Source of the DNA: Amphibalanus amphitrite
Taxonomy: Eukaryota > Arthropoda > Thecostraca > Balanomorpha > Balanidae
Length of the DNA stretch: 64,000 bases
Assembly: GCF_019059575.1 (NCBI RefSeq)
Contig: NW_024881505.1
Location: forward strand, 1,507,501 to 1,571,500
Direction: 5' to 3'
In this document: positions 24,895-34,696 of the stretch, piece after piece
How positions within the stretch are numbered: position 1 is the first letter of the stretch
Layout: each line of letters opens with the position of its first letter
The notes under the pieces: generated by a model
What the model was told of the DNA's origin: nothing
The model's input: the letters and a program-made list of their open reading frames with translations, nothing else
Databases searched by the model: none
Position numbers and translations under genes: made by a program

Positions 24895-26062
24895 ATGTGT
24901 ATTGAAAGCTTTTCATGTGAATCGCTCCCACAAACGTTAAGGGAGGGTATAATAATACTGCTACCAAAGCCGAACAAACCAAGGGATCTCATAAAATCCT
25001 ATAGACCAATCACGCTTCTGAACGTTGGTTATAAAATTATATCAGGAACGATTGCGAATAGAATGAGAGGAGCGTTAGATGAATTGATTGATCCTTGCCA
25101 AGCTGCCTATCTGAAGGGCAGATATATTGGGGATAACATTCGATTGATTTATGATGTCATACATCTTATGAATCACGAAAAGAATAGGGGAATTTTGTTG
25201 AGCTTAGATATTGAAGCGGCATTTGACTCAGTTGATTGGTCATTTATTAAGAAAGTGATGAAAGAAAGGAATTTTCCGAATTATATCGTCAAGTGGTTTG
25301 AAACGTTATATGCTTATTCTTTTTCTAGGGTCCTGTATAACGGTCACTTGTCAAGCATGATAAAGTTAGGTAGATCTTGTAGACAGGGAGATGCTTTAAG
25401 TTGTTATTTATTCATACTAGTCATGGATGTGCTTGCAAACAGGATCAACTGTAATCCTGTTATTAGTGGAGTTAAAAAAGGAGCCATGGAGTTGAAAGTT
25501 TTGATGTACGCAGACGACACGGTGTGTCTCATAGAACCTAAAAAAGAGTGTGTCACAGAACTTTTTGCTGAACTTGGTTGGTTTGCCAAATTCTCTGGTT
25601 TAAGGCCAAATTTAGAAAAGACACAGGCTATGTGGATCGGAGAAATCCAACACGAGGTAGAAATGTTTCAGAGCGCGTTTAACTTACAATGGTGCGGATC
25701 TCTTAAATTGTTAGGAATTAATTTTGAAAACAGTTTAAACGTAACGACAGAGATGTATAAAGAAAAGATTAACGAAATAAAGAGAGAAATCTCTAAATGG
25801 AGGATGCGAAACATGTCTCTAATAGGAAAAGTGACTATTATTAAAGCACTACTAGTTTCAAAGATTAGCTACCTCTTTGCCACAATGACAAATCCATCGA
25901 AATCGGTTATCAAGGAGTTGGAAAGAGTCCTATATCAATTCCTTTGGCATGGAAAAAGCGAGAGGATAAAGCGAAGTACATTGATCAAAGAGCCGCTAAA
26001 GGGAGGAGTAGGAATGATAGATGTTGCGTCACATATAAAGGCTTTGAAAATTACGTGGATAA
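24895..26062 (+). pseudogene. LINE ORF2, reverse transcriptase part (segment 1)
   Basis: Would copy the LINE RNA into DNA at the nicked target. From the ATG at 24895, residues about 18-50 hold GIIILLPKPNKP and SYRPITLLNVGYKIIS; residues 70-90 hold AAYLKGRYIGDNIRLIYDV, typical of the L1/Tx1 clade; catalytic residues are in LDIEAAFDS (Asp at about 105) and MYADDT (204-209); GRSCRQGDALS (159-169) is the conserved RQG box. Upstream, a reading frame ending FYQFFWEYLKDFFF (about 24849-24891) is the conserved N-terminal part of the RT domain in a different frame, so a frameshift lies in the T7 run at about 24885-24891. The frame continues after the inserted element at 28409. Relic of a once-active gene, 5' truncated. 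Confidence 0.88.
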
Positions 26063-26709
26063 CACTGAGAAAAATCCTGACTCCGCATGACACCCCCAGG
26101 GGGAGTTCACCAAAACGACACCCCAAAACTCCCAGGTGGTACTCCTCATTACACCCCCTCCAAAACTCTCCATTACACCCCAAAACTTCCCTCGAGAAAC
26201 TCTCTGTAACTCTCCCTACCGTTTTAGAAAACTCTTCATTACTCTCCTTTACCCTATCAAAACAAACAACATACTCCCTGAAACTCCCTTCCATTACTCT
26301 CGATGACTCTCCTACTGCCTCATAATTACTCCCGATTACTCCATTCCATGATTCCCCAAAACTCTGTTTACAGCTTCATGGTATACCTCTTGTTACTCCC
26401 CATCAAACTCACCCAAACTTCCCATCACTCCACTCCAGCCCCTCCCCCCCCCCGAAAATAAATATTGGACGAATAGCGTAACCACCCAAAGCTCGTGTAC
26501 CGAAGCACAGATAAAAAAATATATTTCAAGAAATGTGTATTCATAGTCCGGGACGGTGGGAGGCTTAAAAAATTAACAAACGTTTTCGACATCCCGCCAC
26601 GGCACGCTCTCCGGGGATCTCACTCCATATGCTTCACGGTCGCGAGTTCTGATGTTAAGAATCCAAAAGGCGGCCTACCACAGCAGGAATGCTTGGTCTG
26701 GTGGTGCCG

Positions 26710-26855
26710 CTACCCTACCACCTCCTGGGCCTCGACGAATACTGCGTCTTCTTCGTCCGGCTCTCCTTTCACGATGGTGGGATGGATATTTTTCTGGCCT
26801 CCGTTGGCTTCCGACGTGTCTTGCGGGATGCGCTGCAGGCTCTCCAGCTCATCCC
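26710..26855 (-). CDS. Possible captured terminal exon inside element 1
   Basis: On the minus strand a good acceptor (taacattttgcag) ends at 26856 and is followed by an open frame of 47 codons to a TAG at 26712-26710. The frame needs two leading bases from an upstream exon. The predicted peptide is acidic and contains IVKGEPDEED, which resembles a sumoylation site followed by an acidic tail as seen at the ends of many zinc-finger or BTB transcription factors. I could not find the upstream exon. It may be a captured host gene end, or cargo of the element. Purely sequence-based; no family identified. Confidence 0.35.
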
Positions 26856-26902
26856 CTGCAAAATGTTAATAACCATGAAATTATAGGTACACTTAACATT
26901 GC

Positions 26903-27125
26903 GTGGGAGGAAATGGAGGAGAAAGAAAAAAGGGAAGGAGGGAAATAATGAAGAAGAAAGGGAGGGGAGGAGGGGAGGGATGAAGGAAGGAAGGAAGGAA
27001 GGAAGGAAAAAAGGAAGGAAGGGAGGGAGAAAGGGAGAAAGAAAGGGAGAGAGGGGAGGGAAAGAGGGAGTGAGGAAGGAAGCGAGGAAAGATGGAAGGA
27101 AGAAATGAGGGAGGAGACTGAGAGG
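26903..27125. repeat. Purine (GGAA/GGGA) tract
   Basis: Long imperfect polypurine stretch in element 1, with a core of five consecutive GGAA units near 26985-27007. It opens long low-complexity frames (K/E/G/R one way, L/P/S/F the other), which I reject as genes. Confidence 0.8.
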
Positions 27126-28408
27126 TAGGCAGATGAGACAAGATGGACGAGACGAGACATACGCGACCTGACGTGTTGGCACTGATACTGCATTTTGGCA
27201 CATGATGTCAAAATAATGAAAGCAAGAGATTGCAAAGTTAGCATACTTTTTATGCACTGCAATTTTGATAAAGTTAAGTTTCAGTGAAAGTCTAAAGGGC
27301 AAGTTAACAGCCTCCATCTTAGTTGCAGACACATTAGGGCAATGCTATAAAACGTACCTACTTGAACGCTCAAAAAGCTGAGCAGGTCGCTAAAAATAAG
27401 CTAAGGACGTTAAACGTTGCATAGGTACCCATGTTAACATTAAAGAACGAAATTTAATTATGGACACTTTCTAAAAACATACAACAATTTAGACAACATT
27501 TATTTAAACAAGCTGGTTTGTCGGTGGTTTTCATCATTCATGGCAGTGGCAGTGGTAGGTAACTGATTTTTTATATATATAGGGGCTAGGAAAATCAAGG
27601 CTTTTATGCCAAGATAGTTTAATTTTCTGGCTCTGCTTTGCAAGCCCTTCAAATTTGATATTTGTCATTGGTATGGATCTTAAAATAATTGGGCAATAAC
27701 AATAGGATCCATGACGTGTAAAGCTTGTGTAATCCTAACTTTCCAATTTATTCGAGGGAAATAATGTATGATATTTGCCAATATCTAGAAACTCAGAGCA
27801 TGCTGTTTCCGATCTTTATCTCACTCAGGAACAAAACAAATCAATTACCCTTACAGAGACCATTCCAGCCCATCAAGAACATGGGGTCGCCATATGTTCT
27901 CATCACAGCATTATAACACTCTGCACTATAAAAGCATGATGAGAAATACAGCTAAGCTTACCTTTAAATCCAAAGTAAGGTCCAATTATCCGTCACTGTA
28001 TAGGTCAGGTCCGTCTAAGTCAACACGCTCTTCACTAACACCTCGCCCGCCGCCCCGCACAACGTGCTGTGTACTACGCGTAAAAGATGGCGGCCACCGG
28101 CAGCCTCGCGACGTATGCTAAAACCCCTTCGTAACTCCCCTTCTACTCCTGTCGGAACGTTCGGGAAAGGTTTTTCGGGAGTAATGGAGAGTTGCGTCAC
28201 AGAGTTATGGAGTGTCACACATGGAGTCATTTCGCCATCCATTAAGAACTCTTGAAAACTCTTTCGCAAAATGAGGAAGGTTCGAAGTTACCCTAGAACA
28301 CACTCAATAACTCTGCTGGAAAGAGAGTTATCAATGGTTTTAAGGAGTTTTCAGGGGAGCATTTTCAAGAGTTTTGACCCGTATGGAGTCAATTTTTTTC
28401 TCAGTGAA

Positions 28409-29027
28409 GGAGATATGTAACCAATAGAGGTAAGTGGGAAGCCATAGCAAGTCGAATAATGGGTAAAGGCGTGTGCCTCTGGCTGATGGGACACACTGCA
28501 TTAAGAAAGAAAGCAGCTTTGATCACGAATCAGTTTTGGAGGGAGGTGCTTTTGTCCCTAGCTGATTTCAAGGAGGCCTTTATACTAGATACTTTATACT
28601 ATACTAGATGTAGATGAGCTAAGTGCCTGTCCAATATTCTTTTCAAACGTGACTAAATTTAAGAACACGTGGATCCGGGAATGGCACGAAAAGGGTGTGC
28701 GGACTCTTAACGACCTTTTGAAACGAGATGGTGCATTAATGAAACAGGACGAATTAAGCAGCACTTATAACATACAGGTGACTTTTCTGGACTACCACAC
28801 TTTACTCCAGAGTCTCCCTGTCGAGTGGAGGAATGCATCTGTAAGAAATAAACTAGAAGAACCGTTAATTGACCCAGTGTTAAGTTATATAGTATCTAAA
28901 GACAAGGGAGCGGCCCATTTAAGTAGGAGGCTGGTAGAATCGCAAGCAAGGAAGTCTGAAAACATTTGGGAGAAGGCATGGGAAAGCACGTTAACCGGAG
29001 TAAATTGGGGGCAAATACACTGTAAAA
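28409..29027 (+). pseudogene. LINE ORF2, segment 2
   Basis: Continues the LINE frame directly after element 1 (TNRGKWEAIASRIMGKG, then FWREVLLSLADFKEAF). At about 28573-28608 a 19-nt near-tandem duplication (actttatactatactagat) breaks the frame; past it the frame resumes with VDELSACPIFFSN at about 28611 and then TKFKNTWIREW. The segment ends at 29027 in VNWGQI, where element 2 enters. The text fits the connector between RT and the C-terminal zinc motif of L1/Tx1 elements. Non-functional now. Confidence 0.8.
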
Positions 29028-29730
29028 AAAGTTTAGCACCATAGAGGTACTTTTCAAGTGACTAATTTTCAGTACCCTAGCGGTGCTAAGCTAAGCATTT
29101 TATTCGCACTTAACTGAGATCTAGTTTAGTATCGAGGTGCTAATATAAGTACCCATATTTGTTTAGCACCCGTGTACTAATTGTAGTACCCTACAACTGC
29201 TAGACCAATTTTCAGTACCCTAGCGGTGCTAAACTTTAAAAGGTGCTAAGAATAGCATGCAGTTAGTACCTTCCGTACTCACATATGAACCGTTTTAGCG
29301 CTATTGTTACCCCACGACAAGTAGAATAATGCTAACGAAAGCAATGGGGCTGAAAGTAGAATATCGTTACTAGTTAAAGCTGCTGCATGAAAAGTTCGCA
29401 AAAACTGCTTTCTTTAGCAGCATATACTTTCACTAGTTACTGCAAAAAGGACTCATCAATTACCAAAAGGGAAATTGTGTAAAGCCGAAAAGGCGTGCAA
29501 AAAAAACGGTTATGTCCTAGATCAGTGATAACTATACAGTCTCAATAATTGTGTTTTGCATTCTGCAATATTCCCGTGTAAGTGCATCTTTCGAGCATCC
29601 AAAACATTCTAAAACAGAAAAATAATAATAGAACATTTATTAACACTTCATATCATCTGCATGAAAAACAAGTGTAAATATATGCACAAAACAAACGCAC
29701 GGGAAAGAACGAAAGGTCGCTCATACCTGC

Positions 29731-29949
29731 TCACTCGTAGTATGAGTGACCGACGATTAACGCGAGATCGACTGGGGGAGGGGGGAGGGGGGGTTGCTGA
29801 ACCGACGTTCCGTTCATGGCCATGAGTTCGACCCCATCCACGACCAGACGGCGTTTAGTGATAGACGGTACCGGAGACCCTGTGTTGTTGACGTAGTTGT
29901 CCTCCATTGATAAGTGACAGTCGACGGAAGAACTGACCAGGCCCCATGT
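29731..29949 (-). CDS. Possible captured terminal exon inside element 2
   Basis: On the minus strand an acceptor with a long T-tract (ttttttttttttgctccag) ends at 29950, and an open frame of 72 codons runs to a TGA at 29733-29731. It includes SITKRRLVVDGVELMAMNGT and a poly-proline stretch from a C-run. A donor-like ATTG/GTGAGT lies 167 nt upstream at 30117/30116, after an ATG-initiated short frame, but its phase fits a different frame, so the joined structure is unresolved. No known domain recognised. As in element 1, the exon-like piece lies on the minus strand in the element interior. Confidence 0.3.
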   Translation of the reverse strand, partial: TWGLVSSSVDCHLSMEDNYVNNTGSPVPSITKRRLVVDGVELMAMNGTSVQQPPLPPPPVDLALIVGHSYYE

Positions 29950-30187
29950 CTGGAGCAAAAAAAAAAAAAAACTGGATCAGTTCCAATTTTTTTTTAGCTA
30001 TTTTCACAAACAACGCAACTTTCCTTTCAGACAAGAAGCGCGATTTGCCAAAGTCGGAATATGAAGCACTTAAACAATATAAGATAATGTCGAAAGATAT
30101 AATGTGTCAGACTCACCAATGTCGATCAACGTCGGTGTCGTTGGCATGTGTCGGTGGCAAATGCTCATGTACCACCCGGCCCCGGAG

Positions 30188-30375
30188 CACTTCACTTCAC
30201 TTCACTTCACTGCACTGCTGCACTGCACTTCTCTCCACCTCACTGCATCCCTGCAGGGGCACGCACTCCCATGCCACGCACCACGGATTCCACCGATAAT
30301 AGCTGATTTAAGCTATCATTCCAGAGCTATCACTCGGTGGCATATGCCCGGAGCACTTCACTTCACTTCATTTCA
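30188..30375. repeat. CACTT/CACTG pentamer microsatellite
   Basis: Two patches of cacttcacttcacttcac and related cactgcactgctgcactgc words, each introduced by cggagcacttcacttcac, repeated about 160 nt apart inside CACTG element 2. Confidence 0.7.
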
Positions 30376-30914
30376 CTTCATTCCGGAGCACGTGCACACA
30401 CTCCCACCACGCGACCAACGGACTCCACTAAAATGGCGCAACACCTGGCCGAAAACAGCTGGCACGCGCATGCGCATATCGCTCTGCGCCGTCAAAACGT
30501 GCTAAAGGGCTGGTGATTAGACTCCCAGGGATTTGTAAAGAAGGGCTTAGCTACTTCCTTTGGCGCCAATTTCAAATTTGATTCCTCTGTAAGCATGTCC
30601 GGTTCTATTGTGTTACTAACGTAAGCACCATATTCAGCATTACCAACTTCTAAAACACTTAAAATGGTTCTAATTAGAAATCCAGCTTGAAAGAGCACTC
30701 ACTGATGGACTGGGTACTAGCCGAAGTAGACGTTAAGCCCAGTAGAAGAATAGGTGATCTAAACTTATAATATTTCATGGGAATGTTAGCTATCATTAGC
30801 ACAGTATTAGCACCATGCTTCTTTGTAAATACGTCGTAGGGTTCTTTTGACGCTAAAAGGTGCTACGAATAGCAGCCGTTAGTACCCCAAATGCTAAACT
30901 TTTTTTACAGTGTA

Positions 30915-31382
30915 TATGCATCGTTGATGAACACTCCGATGCAATATAGAGCAGTTAGGTACAAAATTATAACGCGTATAGTAGGAACAAATAGCTTATT
31001 AAAGTATATTAAGGTAAGAACAACAGACACTTGTGACCATTGTGAGCTGCGTGAAAATATTGAACATAAGTTTTGGCAATGTCGAAGAGTACAGTATTTT
31101 TGGACCGAAATAAGAACTTGGCTAGAAAATCAATGTTTGCCTAGTTTAGCAAATCATATCACGAGAAAAGGAGTAATATTAGGAGGACAGGATAGCTTAA
31201 TTGCCAACCATATAATAAGTGCAGCTATTTACATGATATATGCAAAGAGGCACCTTTCAGTAGAGTTTCTTTTAGCGATCCTTCTGTCCGATTTAAAAAG
31301 TGAGGAATACGTTGCGAAACTGAATGGAAAAGATGAAGTGTTCACTAGAAAGTGGAAAACCGTTAAGTTCTTTGGCACATGA
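30915..31382 (+). pseudogene. LINE ORF2, C-terminal segment with CCHC motif
   Basis: The frame continues from segment 2 across element 2 (YASLMNTPMQYRAVRYKI) and ends with a TGA at 31380-31382. It contains the C-terminal zinc-type motif of L1/Tx1 and related elements: C-X2-C-X7-H-X4-C in TDTCDHCELRENIEHKFWQC, followed by the usual VQYFW. The reading frame of this segment is unbroken to the stop codon. Confidence 0.85.
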
Positions 31383-31981
31383 GGCGATTGGTCAAGTTCT
31401 GATGAGAAAAATGATGCTGATTGATTGGAAATGTGAGCCTTGTATACCTATAGGTATTCACACTGTTCGCTAGTGTTTAATGAGTGTGTGTGTGGGTGTG
31501 TAAGATACGGAGGGCGTGTGAGAGGCAGTACAATAAAGATTGTGATCCCTGTTAAGAACACCCCCGCCCCTAACCCATCCGGGATAACCCGTCGACCGGC
31601 TCTAGCAGTGTCGCAGGGCCGGTTGGCCGGCCGGGCCTGCGGCGCGCCGCTCAAGCGAGTTGGCGCGTCGCAGGCCTGGCCGGTGATAGGGGCGCTGCCC
31701 CGTGGCACGAGGGACGCGGGGCGGCGCGGGCGGGGGTGGCGGCCCGTCTGGAGCTCCGGGGAGTTATCCCATAGCTCTCCCCGGACGGGGAGGTAGCCAA
31801 CAGATCTCCCCGGGGTCGGGGCGGACATAGCCAATGGTGCCGTCCCGGCCTGGCCGGACGGGCCGCACATACAACTGTGGATACGCCAGACAGTTGTGAT
31901 TCGAAAGTGTCCTGTTTTATATTGTTGTTGCGTTGGGCCATTGTTATGTAAATAAACTATAAAAAAAAATTTATAAAAAAA

Positions 31982-31997
31982 AATTCTAGACCACGTA
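31982..31997 (+). repeat. Target-site duplication of the LINE, right copy
   Basis: AATTCTAGACCACGTA, identical to 24821-24836. After it the family A body continues (gcgcaaaacc...ccccgtgacgagctgcatc), so the insertion point is exact. Confidence 0.85.
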
Positions 31998-32177
31998 GCG
32001 CAAAACCATTAGACTCCCCGTGACGAGCTGCATCAAATTAATACCCATTTATGCATATCTATCAACTTTTAAATTTGACGTAATTTGACCTGAGCTTGAC
32101 CTTCACCAGAACGTCAACTAACTTGCCCCCAAAGGCTGCCTAACCCACATACTCGCATTTGTCATGTAAAATGGACG

Positions 32178-33042
32178 TTAACACGCGCAGTGGAAGGGTT
32201 GCGAGTACTACGCCCAGTGGAAGGGGGGGGGGCGGATGTCGCCCCCCCCTAAGATCTCAGCTCCCACTGGAGCTAGCAAGACGAAATTTGGAGGGTAGGT
32301 GGGGGTCATGGGGAACTCTGTTGTGTGTGAATTTCATGACCCTAGGTCAATAGCTTCAAGGTCAAATGAGGTCAAATGTGGTCAAATCTGCCATATTAGC
32401 GACTTTTTTGCGTTTACACGCCGATAACTCAAAAAGTTACCGGCCGATTTTTTTTAATCTTTCACTATACGAAAGAACAAACATTTTTGAGTATGTATGG
32501 CGAATTTCTAGATAATCCAACAATAAATATGGCAGTTAGAAGCCTGCTAAGGGTAAGATGTCGCCGGCTGAAGCGGCATCGGCCGACGCGGGAAACGCGG
32601 CAATCACAATTTTGTGTTTACACACCCATAACTCAAGTTGTTACTGGCCGATTTTCAAAATTCTTTGACCATATGATTGCCTGTACATTTCTCAGTCTTC
32701 TTACCGAATTTGACGCGAATCTAATATAATCAGCGGTAAGGAGCGCGATGTAAAGACGGAACCGTCCCGCCCCGGCACAGTCTACAATTCAGGCGGCGCG
32801 TAACGGCTGGCGCCGGCCGCCGCGCCGCCGCGCCGCCGCGGCGGCAGGATGTTTGACTTTACACCGCTATTACTAGAAAAGTTGTGAACCGATTTCCTTA
32901 CTTCTTGCACGAGAAGATCCGCAATTCAATTCTGGACAGGTAGCCGAAATTTCACATTGATATTATGCTCGCGGCGCGAGTTATTGGCGAAAAACAGGAG
33001 GGGTGGGCGAAATCCGCCCCCCCCTTCCACTGCGCGTGTTAA
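32178..33042 (+). mobile_element. TTAA-flanked element nested in family A
   Basis: Starts TTAACACGCGCAGTGGAAGG and ends CCTTCCACTGCGCGTGTTAA, an almost perfect TIR. The left end has the tag twice (agtggaagg, 26-30 nt apart), the right end once. Words beside the G-runs are CGGATGTCG and GGCGAAATCCG. Family A sequence continues on both sides. Interior AGGTCA words at 32344-32385, otherwise less rich than relatives. Confidence 0.85.
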
Positions 33043-33324
33043 AACATGTATCACACGGCACTTCAATATTGTGACCCTCAGTGACCTAACCTCTGTGATC
33101 TGGCCTGGAATCAATGACCTCTAATAGCAAAATATGTGTTTGAAGAACAATTCTCCATGGATGATTTTCAATAACATGCTTTTTACCTCGATTTTCCGGC
33201 TTCTAAATTCTCCCGTTACCTGGAAATGCGCGATCGAACGGTGAGGGTCGGGTACTCAAGGCAACAAGCTCCGCTTAGCGTAGGCTCCGGCTCTGTGAAT
33301 CCGTCCCTTCAAACATTCAGGCTA

Positions 33325-33327
<3 letters not shown>

Positions 33328-33379
<52 letters not shown>
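33328..33379. repeat. (TA)n microsatellite
   Basis: About 26 uninterrupted TA units. No gene supported in 33206-33788 around it. Confidence 0.95.
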
Positions 33380-33382
<3 letters not shown>

Positions 33383-33807
33383 CGATGGGTAGGTGGTCCA
33401 GGCTTACTCTTGTCTGGCAGAAATTGCTATTTTTAGGCGGCAACATGCGAGCGATAGGCGCATGCTGCACCGCAGTACACGGAAGTACTGCGGTACAGTC
33501 TACCTATCAGCAAAGCATCCCTTCCCGGGCGCTTCTCACGGACAGGGATGGTAAAAGTGCCGATTCGGTGATAATATCGGAGCCACGCCAACAGCTGTTC
33601 ATAGGGTGTAAAGAGTCAAAATAAGGCTTTTCAATGCAACTGTGCATGTGCAAGATAACTGGCAAGTTTTGTCGAATATCTTCAGTTCATATCCACGACA
33701 AATTTCAGCATATAAGATACAGTCCACAGCAGAAGTAATGTGCGGTTTCAATCATGGGTATGTTCTGCTTCTGAAGCTTAGGAACGATTAAAGGGACCCT
33801 CCCACCT

Positions 33808-34691
33808 TAACCCTATTAGTGGCAGGGGGGGGGGGCTGTTTTTATCCACCCCTCAGGTTTTTCGGGAATATCTCCGAAACCGCTGAAGCTACGATGCTGA
33901 AATTTTCTGACTTTTCCTAAAACTAAATTGGGCACATTCCCTGAAAATTTCAAGTTCATAACTTTACCAGGGGCGGCTCCAGAGCACTGGGAATTGGGGG
34001 GTCCTATTCGTGAAGCGAGTCATTTGGGCGAAGATCACGATGCTGCACCAGTTTTACGAACAGTGAATGAAAGGTATCATGTGATAACATATACAAAAGT
34101 ATTGTGCATCCTCTTTTGACACGTTTTTGCTATAATAGGCGGATCCAGGCGTCCAAAAAGGGGGGTTATTTTTTACCTCCCAACATAGGTGCCCTGACAC
34201 CGCCTATGCATGACCAATACAATTTTAGTCGTTCTCTCATAAGAAAATTGTAACATAACAAGACCATTGCCACCCTTTTTAGAAACAGTACCAACAAAAA
34301 CCTTATTTACTATACTTTTTGTGTACCCCAATCACAATGATCTGTATCCGCCTATGATTTTTGAAAATGCATATTTTTAGGATCCATGTGAATTCCTGGT
34401 TCATTCTCTATCGATCGGCAAAAATTGCGTTAAGATTGGTTCAGAAACCTGGCCGTGATAAACAGTCCAAAATGTATCTGCAATTTGCCCTTTTTTACCC
34501 CCCTCTACCCCCCTATTGACATTTTTTAATTTTATTTTTTTAGAAATGTAGATCTCGTTGAGCCAAATCGAATGCCGTTTGAATTTTGAAAATCGGCCCG
34601 TTAGATCTCGAGATATCAAGGGGGGGTCGTAAACAGCCCCCCCCCTGCCACTAATATGGGGTAGCCAGGAGCCTGCCACTAATAGGGTTAA
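33808..34691 (-). mobile_element. TTAA-flanked element, CCACTAATAGGG family
   Basis: Starts TTAACCCTATTAGTGGCAGG, ends CCTGCCACTAATAGGGTTAA. Right end repeats the tag twice (gccactaat). G-run words CTGTTTTTATCC and GTAAACAG are inverted relatives. Unlike most family members I see no AGGTCA array. The interior holds a region with CAGGGGCGGCTCCAG (33968) and two GGCGGATCCAGG-like words that may be a further decayed insertion. Confidence 0.8.
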
Positions 34692-34696
34692 CATTA

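Larger units (their letters stand above)
26063..28406. mobile_element. CACTG-ended (CACTA/EnSpm-like) element 1
   Basis: Ends are inverted: CACTGAGAAAAATCCTGACTCC at the left, and GGAGTCAATTTTTTTCTCAGTG at the right (two gaps). It is flanked by AA on both sides (26061-26062, 28407-28408). Both subterminal zones (26090-26450 and 28120-28400) are filled with many short ACTCC/GGAGT and AACTCTC/GAGAGTT words, opposite in strand at the two ends, as is usual of CACTA elements. The interior has a purine tract (GGAA)n at 26903-27125 and an exon-like frame on the minus strand. No transposase recognised. Assignment to CACTA rests on ends, subterminal repeats and 2-bp duplication. Confidence 0.75.
29028..30912. 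mobile_element. CACTG-ended (CACTA/EnSpm-like) element 2
   Basis: Perfect inverted ends CACTGTAAAAAAAGTTTAGCA and TGCTAAACTTTTTTTACAGTG, flanked by TA on both sides (29026-29027, 30913-30914). Subterminal zones (29034-29290 and 30600-30900) carry repeated TAGCACC, GTACCCTAGCGGTGCTAA and GGTGCTA words in both senses, the same plan as element 1 with different words. The interior includes a CACTT pentamer repeat (30188-30370). TA duplication alone would also permit a Tc1/mariner reading; the shared CACTG ends and subterminal arrays favour the CACTA type. Confidence 0.75.
24837..31981 (+). mobile_element. 5'-truncated Tx1/L1-like non-LTR retrotransposon
   Basis: Element fragments are 24837-26062, 28407-29027 and 30913-31981, interrupted by two DNA transposons. 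It begins inside ORF2 upstream of the reverse transcriptase core, lacks the endonuclease, and ends in an A-rich tail (ataaaaaaaaatttataaaaaaaaa type) just before the right target duplication. The 3' UTR (31383-31950) includes a TG-rich patch and a GC-rich block (31560-31870). The 16-bp duplication and the tail are the marks of target-primed insertion. The host is a TTAA element, see findings. Confidence 0.9.
24262..33205 (-). mobile_element. Family A TTAA element split by a LINE and a TTAA element
   Basis: The left end at 24262 is decayed (CTAACCACCC) with G-run, CGAAACGG; sequence to 24836 matches the body of family A. The body resumes at 31982 after the LINE and runs to about 33205, interrupted again at 32178-33042 by another TTAA element. 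The order of body segments agrees with intact copies at 2152-3333 and 58769-59957. The last 200 or so bases (double-tag end) are missing or unrecognisable. This is the host of the nested cluster. Confidence 0.75.

Noticed and set aside
26769..27332. Minus-strand frame of 187 codons, rich in S/P/F/L
   Set aside because: It is the pyrimidine reading of the (GGAA)n tract; periodic composition explains the absence of stops.
27715..28269. Frames near the right subterminal zone of CACTG element 1, including one with a GATGGCGGCC word
   Set aside because: They overlap subterminal repeats and show no domain; the YY1-like word alone does not support a promoter.
29028..30912. Reading element 2 as a plain Tc1/mariner MITE because of its TA flanks
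   Set aside because: Not excluded, but the CACTG ends and subterminal arrays match element 1, whose duplication is AA, so a CACTA-like call is preferred.
33960..34355. CAGGGGCGGCTCCAG and two GGCGGATCCAGG-like words suggesting a small hAT insertion
   Set aside because: I could not match the two ends or find an 8-bp duplication, so the element is not called.
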